Of a stretch of DNA of 64,000 bases, positions 25,318 through 33,470 are shown piece after piece (position 1 is the stretch's first letter; each line of letters begins with the position of its first letter). Below the pieces are notes generated by a model. It was not told where the DNA came from, made no database searches, and saw only the letters and a program-made list of their open reading frames with translations. Source of the stretch: [Streptosporangium] indianense (GTDB lineage: Bacteria; Actinomycetota; Actinomycetes; Streptomycetales; Streptomycetaceae); contig NZ_JAKEIO010000016.1 of the NCBI RefSeq assembly GCF_021474405.1, forward strand, positions 1 to 64,000, written 5' to 3'. The translations under genes were made by a program, and so were the position numbers.

Positions 25318-26817
25318 ATGGCCAAGGACGTGACGGACTCGGGCCCGCCGCCGGAGGCGAGCCTGAAGCCGGACGCCATCGGGTTCGTCGACGCGCTGGT
25401 CATCGGGCTCAACTCGACCTCCCCCGCGTACTCCGTGGCGGCGGTGATCGGTCCCGTCGTGGCGCTGGTCGGCATCTACGCGCCCGGTGTGATGCTCGCG
25501 TCGTTCGTGCCCATGCTGCTGATCGCCTCGGCGTTCTACTACCTCAACAAGGTGGACCAGGACTGCGGCACGACGTTCTCCTGGGTCACCCGTGCCATGG
25601 GGCCGTGGGCGGGCTGGCTCGGCGGCTGGGCCATCACGATGACGGGCGTCCTGGTCGTCGGTTCGCTCGCGGACGTGGCCGTGACGTTCTTCCTGCTCGC
25701 CGTCGGCCTGGACGGCTGGGCCGGGAACGACGTGGTCCGCCAGGTGCTGACGGTGCTTCTCATCGTGGTGATGACGGCCGTCTGCGTGATCGGCACCGAG
25801 CTGTCGGCGAAGGTGCAGAACGTCCTCATCCTGGCGCAGGTCGCCTGTCTGCTCGCCTTCGCCACGGTGGCGCTCTACCGCGTCTACGCCGGCACCGGCA
25901 CGCTCGACGCCATCGATCCGGAGCTCAACTGGCTCGACCCGTTCGGGGCGGGCGGGGCGTCACTGACCGCGTCCCTGCTGCTGGGCGTCTTCATCTACTG
26001 GGGCTGGGAGTCCGCGGTCAACCTCACCGAGGAGGTCGAGGACTCGGCCACCGCCCCCGGCAAGGCGGCCGTCTGGTCGACGGTGCTGCTGCTGGTGACC
26101 TATGTCGCGGTCGCCTTCGCGGTCGTGGCCTACGCGGGCACGGACTACCTCGCCGAGAACGCGGCGGAGGAGGAGTTCGTCTTCGCGCAGCTCGCCGAGG
26201 AGGCCATGGGCGGCTGGGACTGGGTGGTGCTGCTGGCGGTGTCGACGTCCGCGCTGGCCTCCACGCAGACCACGATCATCCCGGCCTCGCGCACGGGCCT
26301 GTCCATGGCACGCCGGTACGCGCTGCCCGCGCGCTTCGGCCACATCCACCCGCGCTTTCGCACCCCCGCCGTGAGCACCTGGTGGGTCGCGGGCATCGCC
26401 ATCGTCTGGTACCTCGTCCTGTTCCATCTCAGCGAGAACGCCCTCTTCGACTCCCTCACCGCCCTGTCGCTGCTGATCGCGTTCTACTACGCCCTGACGG
26501 GTGTGGCCTGTGCGGTCTACTACCGCCGCCAACTGACCCGCAGTGTGCACAACTTCCTCCTGATCGGCCTCGGACCGCTGATCGGCGCGGGGCTGCTGGC
26601 CTGGCTGCTGGCGGAGTCCGTGGCGGACATGTCCGACCCCGACAACTCCTACAGCGGCGTCTCGTGGTTCGGGATCGGTCCGCCGCTCGTCATCGGCATC
26701 GGCATCGTCGTCGCCGGCGTGATCCTGATGGTCGTGCGGCGGCTGATGGCGCCCGCCTTCTGGTCGGAACACCCGAGCGTGGTCGACCCGTCCCTCGTCG
26801 ACGGCAAGGAGTCCTGA
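25318..26817 (+). CDS. APC-superfamily amino acid permease
   Basis: An inner-membrane amino acid/polyamine transporter of 499 aa with about 12 helices. The N-terminal helix has LVIGLNSTSPAYSVAAVIG, the conserved unwound helix region seen in APC transporters, and GVFIYWGWESAVNLTEEVED is the typical helix-6 motif. The soluble C-terminus is short. ATG 25318 has GGGGGAG six bases upstream; a start at 25288 is less likely. The substrate is not defined. It separates the FecCD remnant from the NIS synthetase locus. Confidence 0.93.
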   Translation: MAKDVTDSGPPPEASLKPDAIGFVDALVIGLNSTSPAYSVAAVIGPVVALVGIYAPGVMLASFVPMLLIASAFYYLNKVDQDCGTTFSWVTRAMGPWAGWLGGWAITMTGVLVVGSLADVAVTFFLLAVGLDGWAGNDVVRQVLTVLLIVVMTAVCVIGTELSAKVQNVLILAQVACLLAFATVALYRVYAGTGTLDAIDPELNWLDPFGAGGASLTASLLLGVFIYWGWESAVNLTEEVEDSATAPGKAAVWSTVLLLVTYVAVAFAVVAYAGTDYLAENAAEEEFVFAQLAEEAMGGWDWVVLLAVSTSALASTQTTIIPASRTGLSMARRYALPARFGHIHPRFRTPAVSTWWVAGIAIVWYLVLFHLSENALFDSLTALSLLIAFYYALTGVACAVYYRRQLTRSVHNFLLIGLGPLIGAGLLAWLLAESVADMSDPDNSYSGVSWFGIGPPLVIGIGIVVAGVILMVVRRLMAPAFWSEHPSVVDPSLVDGKES

Positions 26818-27026
26818 AGAGGTCGGTGGTCCCCGGCTTCGAGGAGTCCCGGGCGCTCTGAACGCCCTGCGCGTGGGGCGAGAGCCCGGTGGGCGGGGCG
26901 CTGCCGGGCTCGACCCCGTACAAGCTGCTGCACCTGTCGAGCGTGCCGGTGCTCTGTGGGCCGGCGACGGAGTGATGAGGCTCCGTCACACCGGCCGAAT
27001 CCTGCGGCCCTGTCGTGAGCCCTGTC

Positions 27027-27398
27027 TCATGAGCCGTCGGCGGCGCGTGCGGTGCGCGGGCTGAAGACGTACAGGCCGAGGATGTCCGGCAGGGGCGCCA
27101 CGCCGGGGCCGCCCTCGCGCACCCAGGAGACGACGTCCTCGGTGGCGGCCGGGTCGTTGACCAGTCCGAGCCACACCGGACGGCCCCCGGCGGCCCGGCC
27201 CGCGGCGGAGGGCCGGACGACGACGACATTGGCCTGATCGCAGACGTCGAGGCAGTCGGAGATCCGCACCGGCGCGGCCTCGCGCAGGCGCTCGGTCTGG
27301 GCGGTGTGGTCGACGCCGGTGACCTTGGGGCTGCCGCAGCAGCAGTCCCGGCAGACGACGATGCGGCAGGGGACCCCTGCGTCAGGCGTCGCGGACAT
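27027..27398 (-). CDS. Cys-rich (2Fe-2S) ferredoxin-like protein
   Basis: A 123-aa protein with CRIVVCRDCCCGSP near residue 11 and SDCLDVCDQANVVVVRPS near 50, resembling thioredoxin-like [2Fe-2S] ferredoxins. ATG 27398 is preceded by GAGGGAGGGGG. It lies 62 bp downstream of a NIS synthetase on the same strand, so it may supply electrons for ferric-siderophore reduction; this is inferred from context. It is convergent with the amino-acid permease. Confidence 0.8.
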   Translation of the reverse strand: MSATPDAGVPCRIVVCRDCCCGSPKVTGVDHTAQTERLREAAPVRISDCLDVCDQANVVVVRPSAAGRAAGGRPVWLGLVNDPAATEDVVSWVREGGPGVAPLPDILGLYVFSPRTARAADGS

Positions 27399-27460
27399 GC
27401 CGCCCCCTCCCTCGCTGACCGTTGTGATCATCTTTCCATGCGGGCGCCGGGCCCCGTGCG

Positions 27461-28993
27461 TCAGGTGTTCTGCGCGAGCGGGTTGGGCAGGGGGCGGTAG
27501 CGGGCGTCTGCGCCGTCGGCGCCGGTCCAGCGCAGCAGCAGGTTGGTCTTCGCGGGGAGCGTCGGCGAGGCGAGCAGGGCGGGGATCTCGGGGAGGTCGT
27601 GCCGGGCGAACTCGCGGCGGGCCGCGGGCCAGGGGTCGAACCCGGGATGGCGTTCGGTGAGGACGCCGGCGATCTCGATGAGGTGGTTGACGACCAGGCA
27701 GTACACGAGCCGCTCCCAGCCGGCCTGCCGCGGCACGTCCGCGAGGAGTTTCACGCCCTCGGCGTCCCGGTACAGCGCCTGCACCGGCAGGCCGTCGGCG
27801 TCCACGGCGACCAGGGTGTTCTGCAGGTGGGCCTCGATGACGACGCCGTGCTCGGCGAACGCCGTGAGCGCCGGGGGCACCACCTGGGCGAGGTACGCGG
27901 TCCACCAGGCACCGGGGTCGGCGGCGCGGTCGAGCGGACTGTCGTCGAAGCCCTCGACGAGAGCCGCGGCGAGCACCGGGGCCGCACCGGGCAGGAGGCG
28001 GCCGCCGAAGCCGTCGCGGACGAGGACGGCCAGGGCCTCGAAAGCGAAGCCGGCGGTGCGGTAACCGCGGTCGCCGAGCCACGCCGAGGGCCCCTCGCAC
28101 GCCGCGAAGGCGGCGCACACGGCCGCGTCGGTCCTGCGCAGGGCGAGCAGGTCGTGGCGCCACAGGCGGCGGATGTCGTTGGTGATGCGCACGTCCAGGC
28201 TGAACTTGAGGAAGAGGTCCCACTCGGGCGTGTAGAGCGTGCGGATCGCCGCCGTGGGCCAGGCGTCGAAAGCGGTGGTGCCGAGCCGGATCAGCCTGCC
28301 GTCCGCGAACGCCCCGGCGAGTTCTCGCGCGGCCAGGTCCAGCTGCCAGGGGTGGGCCGGGAGCAGCCGGTAGCCGGGCGGGGCCGCGCCGAGGGCGTCG
28401 AGGGCGGAGGTGTCGCCCTCGTCGACGACGGTGTCCTCGCGCAGGCCGAGCAGCACCAGCGGGAAGCGGGCGTACGCCTCGGGCGCGTACGGCAGCCACT
28501 CGGTCTCGGGGCCGCCGCCGCGCGCCTTGGGGGCCGGGTGGTGGGTGTGGCCGGTCAGGAGGGACTGCTCGGAGCACAGGTAGAGGTCGTCGGGCGGGGT
28601 GGCCCGGGCGCGGGCGGCGAGCAGGGCGGCCACGACGTCCCGGCTGTCGAGCATCTCGGCGAACAGTTCGTGGTTGGACAGCCCGGTGTACCGGCGCAGT
28701 TCCTCGGCGACGAGCTTGACCAGTTCGGTGTGATCGAGGCGGTGCCAGGTACCGGCCGCCTCGATCTCCGGCTCGACGGGCCGCCGGGTACCGCGCACCC
28801 GCAGCAGCCGGTCCGAGGGCAGCCGGTGGACGCGATGGTCGCCCTCCCGGCGCACCGGCCGGGCCACCTCCCGCAGCAGGCAGTTCAGCAACGGCACGGC
28901 GGCGCGGGCGTCGGCGAGGCACCCGGTGGCCGGGTCGGCACCGTGGGCCGAGTCGTCGTCGGCGGGCGGGGGCATGAGGTCCACGCGTTCCAC
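27461..28993 (-). CDS. IucA/IucC-family NIS siderophore synthetase (1)
   Basis: An ATP-dependent NRPS-independent siderophore synthetase of 510 aa joining a carboxylate to an amine or alcohol. Family motifs are LLTGHTHHPAPKARGG (about residue 155), LPAHPWQ, LFLKFSLDVRITNDIRR with the ATP-contact region, VIEAHLQNTLVAV (about 380) and the FhuF-like end KTNLLLRW. GTG 28993 has AGGGA upstream; ATG 28975 is an alternative. It is divergent from a second family member with 101 bp between. The product cannot be predicted; no diamine decarboxylase or hydroxylase (as in des genes) is adjacent. Confidence 0.93.
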   Translation of the reverse strand: MERVDLMPPPADDDSAHGADPATGCLADARAAVPLLNCLLREVARPVRREGDHRVHRLPSDRLLRVRGTRRPVEPEIEAAGTWHRLDHTELVKLVAEELRRYTGLSNHELFAEMLDSRDVVAALLAARARATPPDDLYLCSEQSLLTGHTHHPAPKARGGGPETEWLPYAPEAYARFPLVLLGLREDTVVDEGDTSALDALGAAPPGYRLLPAHPWQLDLAARELAGAFADGRLIRLGTTAFDAWPTAAIRTLYTPEWDLFLKFSLDVRITNDIRRLWRHDLLALRRTDAAVCAAFAACEGPSAWLGDRGYRTAGFAFEALAVLVRDGFGGRLLPGAAPVLAAALVEGFDDSPLDRAADPGAWWTAYLAQVVPPALTAFAEHGVVIEAHLQNTLVAVDADGLPVQALYRDAEGVKLLADVPRQAGWERLVYCLVVNHLIEIAGVLTERHPGFDPWPAARREFARHDLPEIPALLASPTLPAKTNLLLRWTGADGADARYRPLPNPLAQNT

Positions 28994-29094
28994 TCGTCCC
29001 TAGGGTCGTTCCAGCGTGCCGGGCGGCGATGATCAGTATGTCGGTCGTCGCCGTTCCGCTGTGACGTCCCTATTCGTACCCGAGGAGCCCGCCC

Positions 29095-30588
29095 GTGCAC
29101 CGTCCCCCCACCGCCGAGGCCGAGGTGGCCGACGAGCTGTCCGTCGTACGGCCCGGTCTCCTGCCGCGGTACGAGGCCGAACTGCCCGGTGCCCGGGCGG
29201 CCGTGCTGTCCAGGCTGTGGCGGGGTCTCGCCCACGAGCCGCTGCCCTGGGTCGTGGGCCGGGAGCGGGCCGGGGACGATCTGACGCTGTCCCTGTCCGA
29301 CGGCCGCCGCCTGCACGGCCCCCGGCCGGATCCGTACGCGACCGAGGCATACGTCACCGCCGTACGGCTCGACGACACCGCCTACGCGGACCCGGCCCGG
29401 CTGATGACCGGTCTGGGGGTGCCGCACTCCGCTTCCTTCGCCGCCGAACTCGGTCACAGTGTCGCCTCGTTGGCGCTGTCGAGGGCCGGGCAGGAGGGCG
29501 TCCGGGACGGCTGGCCGGAGAGCGACTGGGAGTGGGAGCAGCGGATCGTCGACGGGCATCCGTTCCATCCGACGTGCCGCTCCCGGCCCGGTTTCTCGGT
29601 GGCCGAGCAGCTGGCCTACGGGCCCGAGCACCGGCCGGTCGTGGAGCTGGGGCTGGTGCCGGTACCGGAGGAGGAGTGCCTGGTGACGGGCGTGTGGCCG
29701 GGCGAGCTGCGGGACGGGGGGCGGGTGGTGCTGCCGGTGCACCCGTGGCAGGCGGCGCACGTGCTCAAGCGGACGTGCGAGCAGGGGCGGCCCGCGCATC
29801 CGCTGATGTCCCTGCGGACACTGGCCCTGCCCGGCGGGCCGCAGGTGAAGACCTCGCTGAGCGCCCGTCTGACGTCCTCGGTGCGCGACATCTCCCTGCC
29901 CTCGGTCGCCGCGTCGGCGCTGCTGTCGGACTTCGCGGGGGTGCCCGCGGCGCGCACGGACGGTCTGCTGCACATCACACGCACCCTGGGCGCGGCGGCG
30001 GCCGGTTCCCCGGACTTCGCGGCCGTCCTGCGGGAGTCCCCGCGGACGTACGCGGGCAGCGGTGAGCGGGTGCTGCCGGTGGCGGCGCTCGCCACCACGG
30101 ACCTGCCCGGCTCCCCCGCCTGGCTGGCCCGCTTCGCGCGGCTCGCCCTGACCGTCGGGCTGCGGCTGCTGGAGCTGGGCGTGGCCCTGGAGGCGCACGG
30201 CCAGAACCTGCTGGTGGTCCTCTCGGCGGCGGGCGAACCGCTGCGGCTGGTCTACCGCGACCTGGCCGACATCCGCGTCAGCCCGGCGCGTCTGGCCCGG
30301 CACGGCATCACGGTGCCCGACCTGCCGGCCCGGATGGTCACGGACGACGTACGCGCGCTCCGTCGCAAGCTGTTCGGGTCGCTCGTGGCGGGCGCGCTGG
30401 CCGGCACGGCCGGATCGGGCCCGGCCCTCGGCGCGGCCCTGGAGACGGCCGTACGGGATCTGCCGCGCAGCCCGGACCTCGCGGCGCTGTATGCGGATCC
30501 CCTGCCCACCAAGGCGCTGACGCTGATGCGGCTCTCGCCGCACATGCCCGGGGACCAGTGGGCGGAACTGCCCAATCCGCTGCGCTGA
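29095..30588 (+). CDS. IucA/IucC-family NIS siderophore synthetase (2)
   Basis: A 497-aa second NIS synthetase, clearly diverged from its neighbour. It shows IVDGHPFHPTCRSRPGFS (about residue 157), LPVHPWQAAH, QVKTSLSARLTSSVRDIS, VALEAHGQNLLV (about 365) and KALTLMRLSPH at the C-terminus. GTG 29095 is led by GAGGAG. Two synthetases of different subtype are normally needed for the two condensations on a central citrate or dicarboxylate. I found no obvious 19-bp iron box in the 101-bp divergent promoter. Confidence 0.92.
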   Translation: MHRPPTAEAEVADELSVVRPGLLPRYEAELPGARAAVLSRLWRGLAHEPLPWVVGRERAGDDLTLSLSDGRRLHGPRPDPYATEAYVTAVRLDDTAYADPARLMTGLGVPHSASFAAELGHSVASLALSRAGQEGVRDGWPESDWEWEQRIVDGHPFHPTCRSRPGFSVAEQLAYGPEHRPVVELGLVPVPEEECLVTGVWPGELRDGGRVVLPVHPWQAAHVLKRTCEQGRPAHPLMSLRTLALPGGPQVKTSLSARLTSSVRDISLPSVAASALLSDFAGVPAARTDGLLHITRTLGAAAAGSPDFAAVLRESPRTYAGSGERVLPVAALATTDLPGSPAWLARFARLALTVGLRLLELGVALEAHGQNLLVVLSAAGEPLRLVYRDLADIRVSPARLARHGITVPDLPARMVTDDVRALRRKLFGSLVAGALAGTAGSGPALGAALETAVRDLPRSPDLAALYADPLPTKALTLMRLSPHMPGDQWAELPNPLR

Positions 30589-30632
30589 ACCCCGTTTTGG
30601 AACCGGAAGGGGGTCATCAATAGGATCCGGCG

Positions 30633-31898
30633 ATGATCACAAGAACACGGCTGGCGTCCGGGGTCTGTGCCCTGCTCGCCGCGCTGACGGCCGGGCTCGC
30701 CTTCCCGGCCGGAGCGGCCGCCGGTGAACCCACGGGCCAGGACGCCCCCAAGGTCGACCTCGTCCTCGATGTGAGCGGCTCCATGCGGGCCCGGGACATC
30801 GACGGCCAGTCGCGGATGGCCGCCGCGAAGCAGGCGTTCAACGAGGTGCTCGACGCGACGCCCGAGGAGGTCGAACTCGGCATCCGCACGCTCGGCGCCG
30901 ACTACCCCGGGAACGACCGGAAGACGGGCTGCAAGGACACCGCGCGGCTCTATCCGGTCGGCCCGCTCGACCGCACCGAGGCCAAGACGGCCGTCGCCAC
31001 CCTGACGCCCACGGGCTGGACGCCGATCGGTCCGGCCCTGCTGAAGGCGGCCGACGACCTGGAGGGTGGCGACGGCTCCAAGCGCATCGTGCTGATCAGC
31101 GACGGCGAGGACACCTGCGCCCCGCTCGACCCGTGCGAGGTGGCCCGTGAGATCGCGGCCAAGGGCATCGGCCTGACCATCGACACCCTGGGCCTGGTGC
31201 CGACCGCCAAGCTGAGCCGGCAGCTGAGCTGCATCGCCGAGGCCACCGGCGGCACCTACACCTCGGTGGAGCACCAGGACGAACTCACCGACAAGGTCAA
31301 CCAGTTGGTGGACCGCGCGGCCGATCCGGTGGTGACGCCGGTGCCGGCCGAGGGCGCCGACCGGTGCTCCGCCGCACCGACGCTGAAGTCGGGTCTGTAC
31401 ACCGACCGTGAGGAGTTCGGGCAGCAGCGCTTCTACCGGGTGGACGTGCGGCCGGGCCAGGAGCTGCGCGCGTCGGTGAGCGTCGGCGCGGACCGGGCGG
31501 TGAACCCGGGCCATGGCGTGCTGCTGCGGGCCGTCACGTCCAAGGGCCGCGAGATCGTGCGCGGCGAGGCGGCCGGCACCGGTCGTACGGACGTGCTCTC
31601 GACGGGTCTGCGCTACCCGAAGGCCGACAGCGACGACGAGGACGCCCCCGCGGAGGCGGTCTGCCTCGCCGTGTCGCACTCCTTCTCCCCGGCCTCCGGC
31701 GTGAAGACCACGCCCGGTCTGCCGCTGGAGCTGACGGTCGACGTGGTGGACGCCCCGGACCAGGCGGGCGATGTCGCCGCCTTCGGCCTGGGCCGCGGCT
31801 GGTGGCTGCTGGGCGTGCTGATCCTCGCCGGCTTCCTCGCCGGTCTCGTCTGGGGCTGGCTGTCGCGCTGGCGGGTCGCGGTCTGGAGGACCAACTGA
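30633..31898 (+). CDS. Secreted, C-terminally anchored VWA-domain protein
   Basis: A 421-aa cell-surface protein. Signal peptide (ALLAALTAGLAFPAGAAAG), then a von Willebrand A domain from about 40 with MIDAS motif DVSGSM and the second metal segment SDGEDTCAP, then a beta-rich region and a C-terminal membrane helix (WWLLGVLILAGFLAGLVW) with basic cytoplasmic tail. Several Cys residues (GCKDT, DTCAP, DPCEV, LSCIAE) suggest disulphides. The last base of its TGA is the first base of the next gene (TGATG), so the pair is coupled. Role unknown; ligand binding through Mg is expected. Confidence 0.88.
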   Translation: MITRTRLASGVCALLAALTAGLAFPAGAAAGEPTGQDAPKVDLVLDVSGSMRARDIDGQSRMAAAKQAFNEVLDATPEEVELGIRTLGADYPGNDRKTGCKDTARLYPVGPLDRTEAKTAVATLTPTGWTPIGPALLKAADDLEGGDGSKRIVLISDGEDTCAPLDPCEVAREIAAKGIGLTIDTLGLVPTAKLSRQLSCIAEATGGTYTSVEHQDELTDKVNQLVDRAADPVVTPVPAEGADRCSAAPTLKSGLYTDREEFGQQRFYRVDVRPGQELRASVSVGADRAVNPGHGVLLRAVTSKGREIVRGEAAGTGRTDVLSTGLRYPKADSDDEDAPAEAVCLAVSHSFSPASGVKTTPGLPLELTVDVVDAPDQAGDVAAFGLGRGWWLLGVLILAGFLAGLVWGWLSRWRVAVWRTN

Positions 31899-32689
31899 TG
31901 CGAGTGATACGAGCGTTGAGCGCGGCGTTGCTGACCGTGGGCGTGGCGGCCGGCCCGGCCGCCGCCGACGCCTCACCGAGCCCGTCGCAGGACGGTTCGT
32001 CGGCCCCCACGCAGGCCGGCACGTCGTTCCGTACGGCGACCGAGATCGAACAGGGTCAGCGGGCCACGGCGAGCGGCTCCACCGGCGACTACCTGTACTG
32101 GTCCTTCCCCGCCGACACCGGACAGCGCCCCACGGTCCGGGCGACGGTGAAGCTGCCGGAGACGCACGCCGCCCAGACCTGGCAGATCGTCGTCTACGAC
32201 GGTCTGCGCCGCCGTCAGGCCTGCCAGTACGGGGCGCAGACCCGCACCGCGGCGGCGGACGCCTCCTCCGTGGAGCTGGCCTGTGTGCTGCGCACCGTGC
32301 GCGCCTGGTCGGAGCCGTGGGCGAACGACCCGCTGCCCGGCACGTACTACATCCGGGTGACTCCCGTCGGCGTCGCCACCGCCGACCTCGGCCTGCCGGT
32401 CGGCACCGAGGTGCGGGCGGACTCCGAGGACGTCGGCGGATCGGCGGCGGTGGACGGCTCGCTCGCCGAGCCGCTGGTGCCGGGGATCGCCTCCAAGCCC
32501 GAGGAGGAGCAGCAGGACGCGGCGGTGCTGGCCGGCCTCGAACCCGAGGACGGCTGGACGTCGGGCTGGTGGTCGGACCGGTGGGTGTGGACCGCGGTCG
32601 GCGGGATCCTGGCCGCGCTGGCGGGTGTCGGCGGGTACGCCCTGACCCGCGGGACGGGACGGCCGTCCCGGGTGCCGCCGGCGGCCTGA
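31898..32689 (+). CDS. Secreted membrane-anchored protein coupled to VWA protein
   Basis: A 263-aa protein with signal peptide (LSAALLTVGVAAGPAAADA), a beta-rich extracellular domain containing GDYLYWSFPADTGQRPTV and PGTYYIRVTPVG, and a C-terminal helix (WTAVGGILAALAGVGGYAL). The extracellular part resembles the post-VWA region of its partner, so the two may have a common fold and act together. It overlaps the upstream stop by one base and is followed by a strong terminator. I do not recognise a named family. Confidence 0.78.
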   Translation: MRVIRALSAALLTVGVAAGPAAADASPSPSQDGSSAPTQAGTSFRTATEIEQGQRATASGSTGDYLYWSFPADTGQRPTVRATVKLPETHAAQTWQIVVYDGLRRRQACQYGAQTRTAAADASSVELACVLRTVRAWSEPWANDPLPGTYYIRVTPVGVATADLGLPVGTEVRADSEDVGGSAAVDGSLAEPLVPGIASKPEEEQQDAAVLAGLEPEDGWTSGWWSDRWVWTAVGGILAALAGVGGYALTRGTGRPSRVPPAA

Positions 32690-32726
32690 CCGTCTCACAC
32701 CTGCCCGATCCTCACCTGCCTGCCAC

Positions 32727-32757
32727 ACAGAAGGCCCGCTGCCCGCGGGCCTTCTGT
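32727..32757. terminator. Bidirectional terminator
   Basis: A perfect 13-bp stem ACAGAAGGCCCGC / GCGGGCCTTCTGT with a 5-nt loop, between the convergent VWA operon and the HxlR gene. The 3' base overlaps the HxlR stop codon. Confidence 0.9.
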
Positions 32758-33383
32758 CATGTCTCGCGCAGCGCCTTGGCGAGCGTGCCCTCGCCGCTCA
32801 CCGTGACCCGCCCCTCGCGCACGGCGCGGGTCAGGCTCAGCTCACCCCGGGCTACGGCCGTGCACGTGGCCGTGTCGAGGGCCAGCCGGGCGTCCGGTTC
32901 CCGGGGGGCGGGCCCGTCGCCGTACACGGGGCCCTCCTCGGCACCGGCGTACAGATGGAACAGGCCTTCCTCCAGGCGGACTTCGACGAGCCCCTCGCCG
33001 TCCAGCAGGCGCAGCAGAGGCAGCGCGAACCAGTGGGCCCGCACCGCGTCCGTCGGCCGGCGCTCGCCGAGCCCGGCCCGCCCCCACTCCCCCAGCGCCT
33101 GCAGCACGGGCAGCAACTCGCGCCCCCGTGAAGTGACTTCATACACGTAGGCCGCCCCGGGAGGCGGCAGCCGGCGCCGGGTCGCGAGACCGTCGCGCTC
33201 CATGTCCTTCAGCCGCGAGGCGAGTACGTCGGTGCTGACGCCGGGCAGGTCCGCGTGCAGGTCGGTGTAGCGGCGGGGGCCCGCGAGGAGCTCCCGGACG
33301 ATCAGCAGGGTCCAGCGGTCACCGACGACGTCGAGCGCGCGGGCGGCGGAGCAGTACTGGTCGTAGCTTCGGCGAGGTGGCAT
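32757..33383 (-). CDS. HxlR-family transcriptional regulator
   Basis: A 208-aa winged-helix regulator. The DNA-binding domain (residues 8-100) has YCSAARALDVVGDRWTLLIV, RELLAGPRRYTDLHADLPG, VSTDVLASRLKDMERDGL and the wing YVYEVTSRGREL. A C-terminal extension of about 100 aa resembles an SCP2/alkyl-sulfatase-like ligand domain. Unlike redox-sensing HxlR proteins it has only one N-terminal Cys. ATG 33383 starts MPPRRSYD. It is divergent from an aminotransferase, with two palindromes in the spacer that are the probable operator. Confidence 0.9.
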   Translation of the reverse strand: MPPRRSYDQYCSAARALDVVGDRWTLLIVRELLAGPRRYTDLHADLPGVSTDVLASRLKDMERDGLATRRRLPPPGAAYVYEVTSRGRELLPVLQALGEWGRAGLGERRPTDAVRAHWFALPLLRLLDGEGLVEVRLEEGLFHLYAGAEEGPVYGDGPAPREPDARLALDTATCTAVARGELSLTRAVREGRVTVSGEGTLAKALRET

Positions 33384-33405
33384 GCGACGCAGTCTAGACA
33401 AGTTG

Positions 33406-33440
33406 TTGGACTTTCCAAGCGTGTACTTGGTAAAACCAAG
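33406..33440. promoter_or_regulatory. Twin palindromes, candidate HxlR operator
   Basis: TTGGACTTTCCAA (33406-33418) and CTTGGTAAAACCAAG (33426-33440) are two perfect inverted repeats with 5- and 6-bp arms, 3-bp spacers and centres 21 bp apart. An additional imperfect dyad pairs TTTCCAAG with CTTGGTAA across both. They occupy the 87-bp spacer between hxlR and the aminotransferase. Confidence 0.65.
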
Positions 33441-33470
33441 CAGCACCAGTCGCCAGAGGGGAAGCAGCGC

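Noticed and set aside
28994..29094. DmdR/IdeR iron box between the NIS synthetases
   Set aside because: No sequence close to the TTAGGTTAGGCTAACCTAA pattern was found in the 101-bp spacer.
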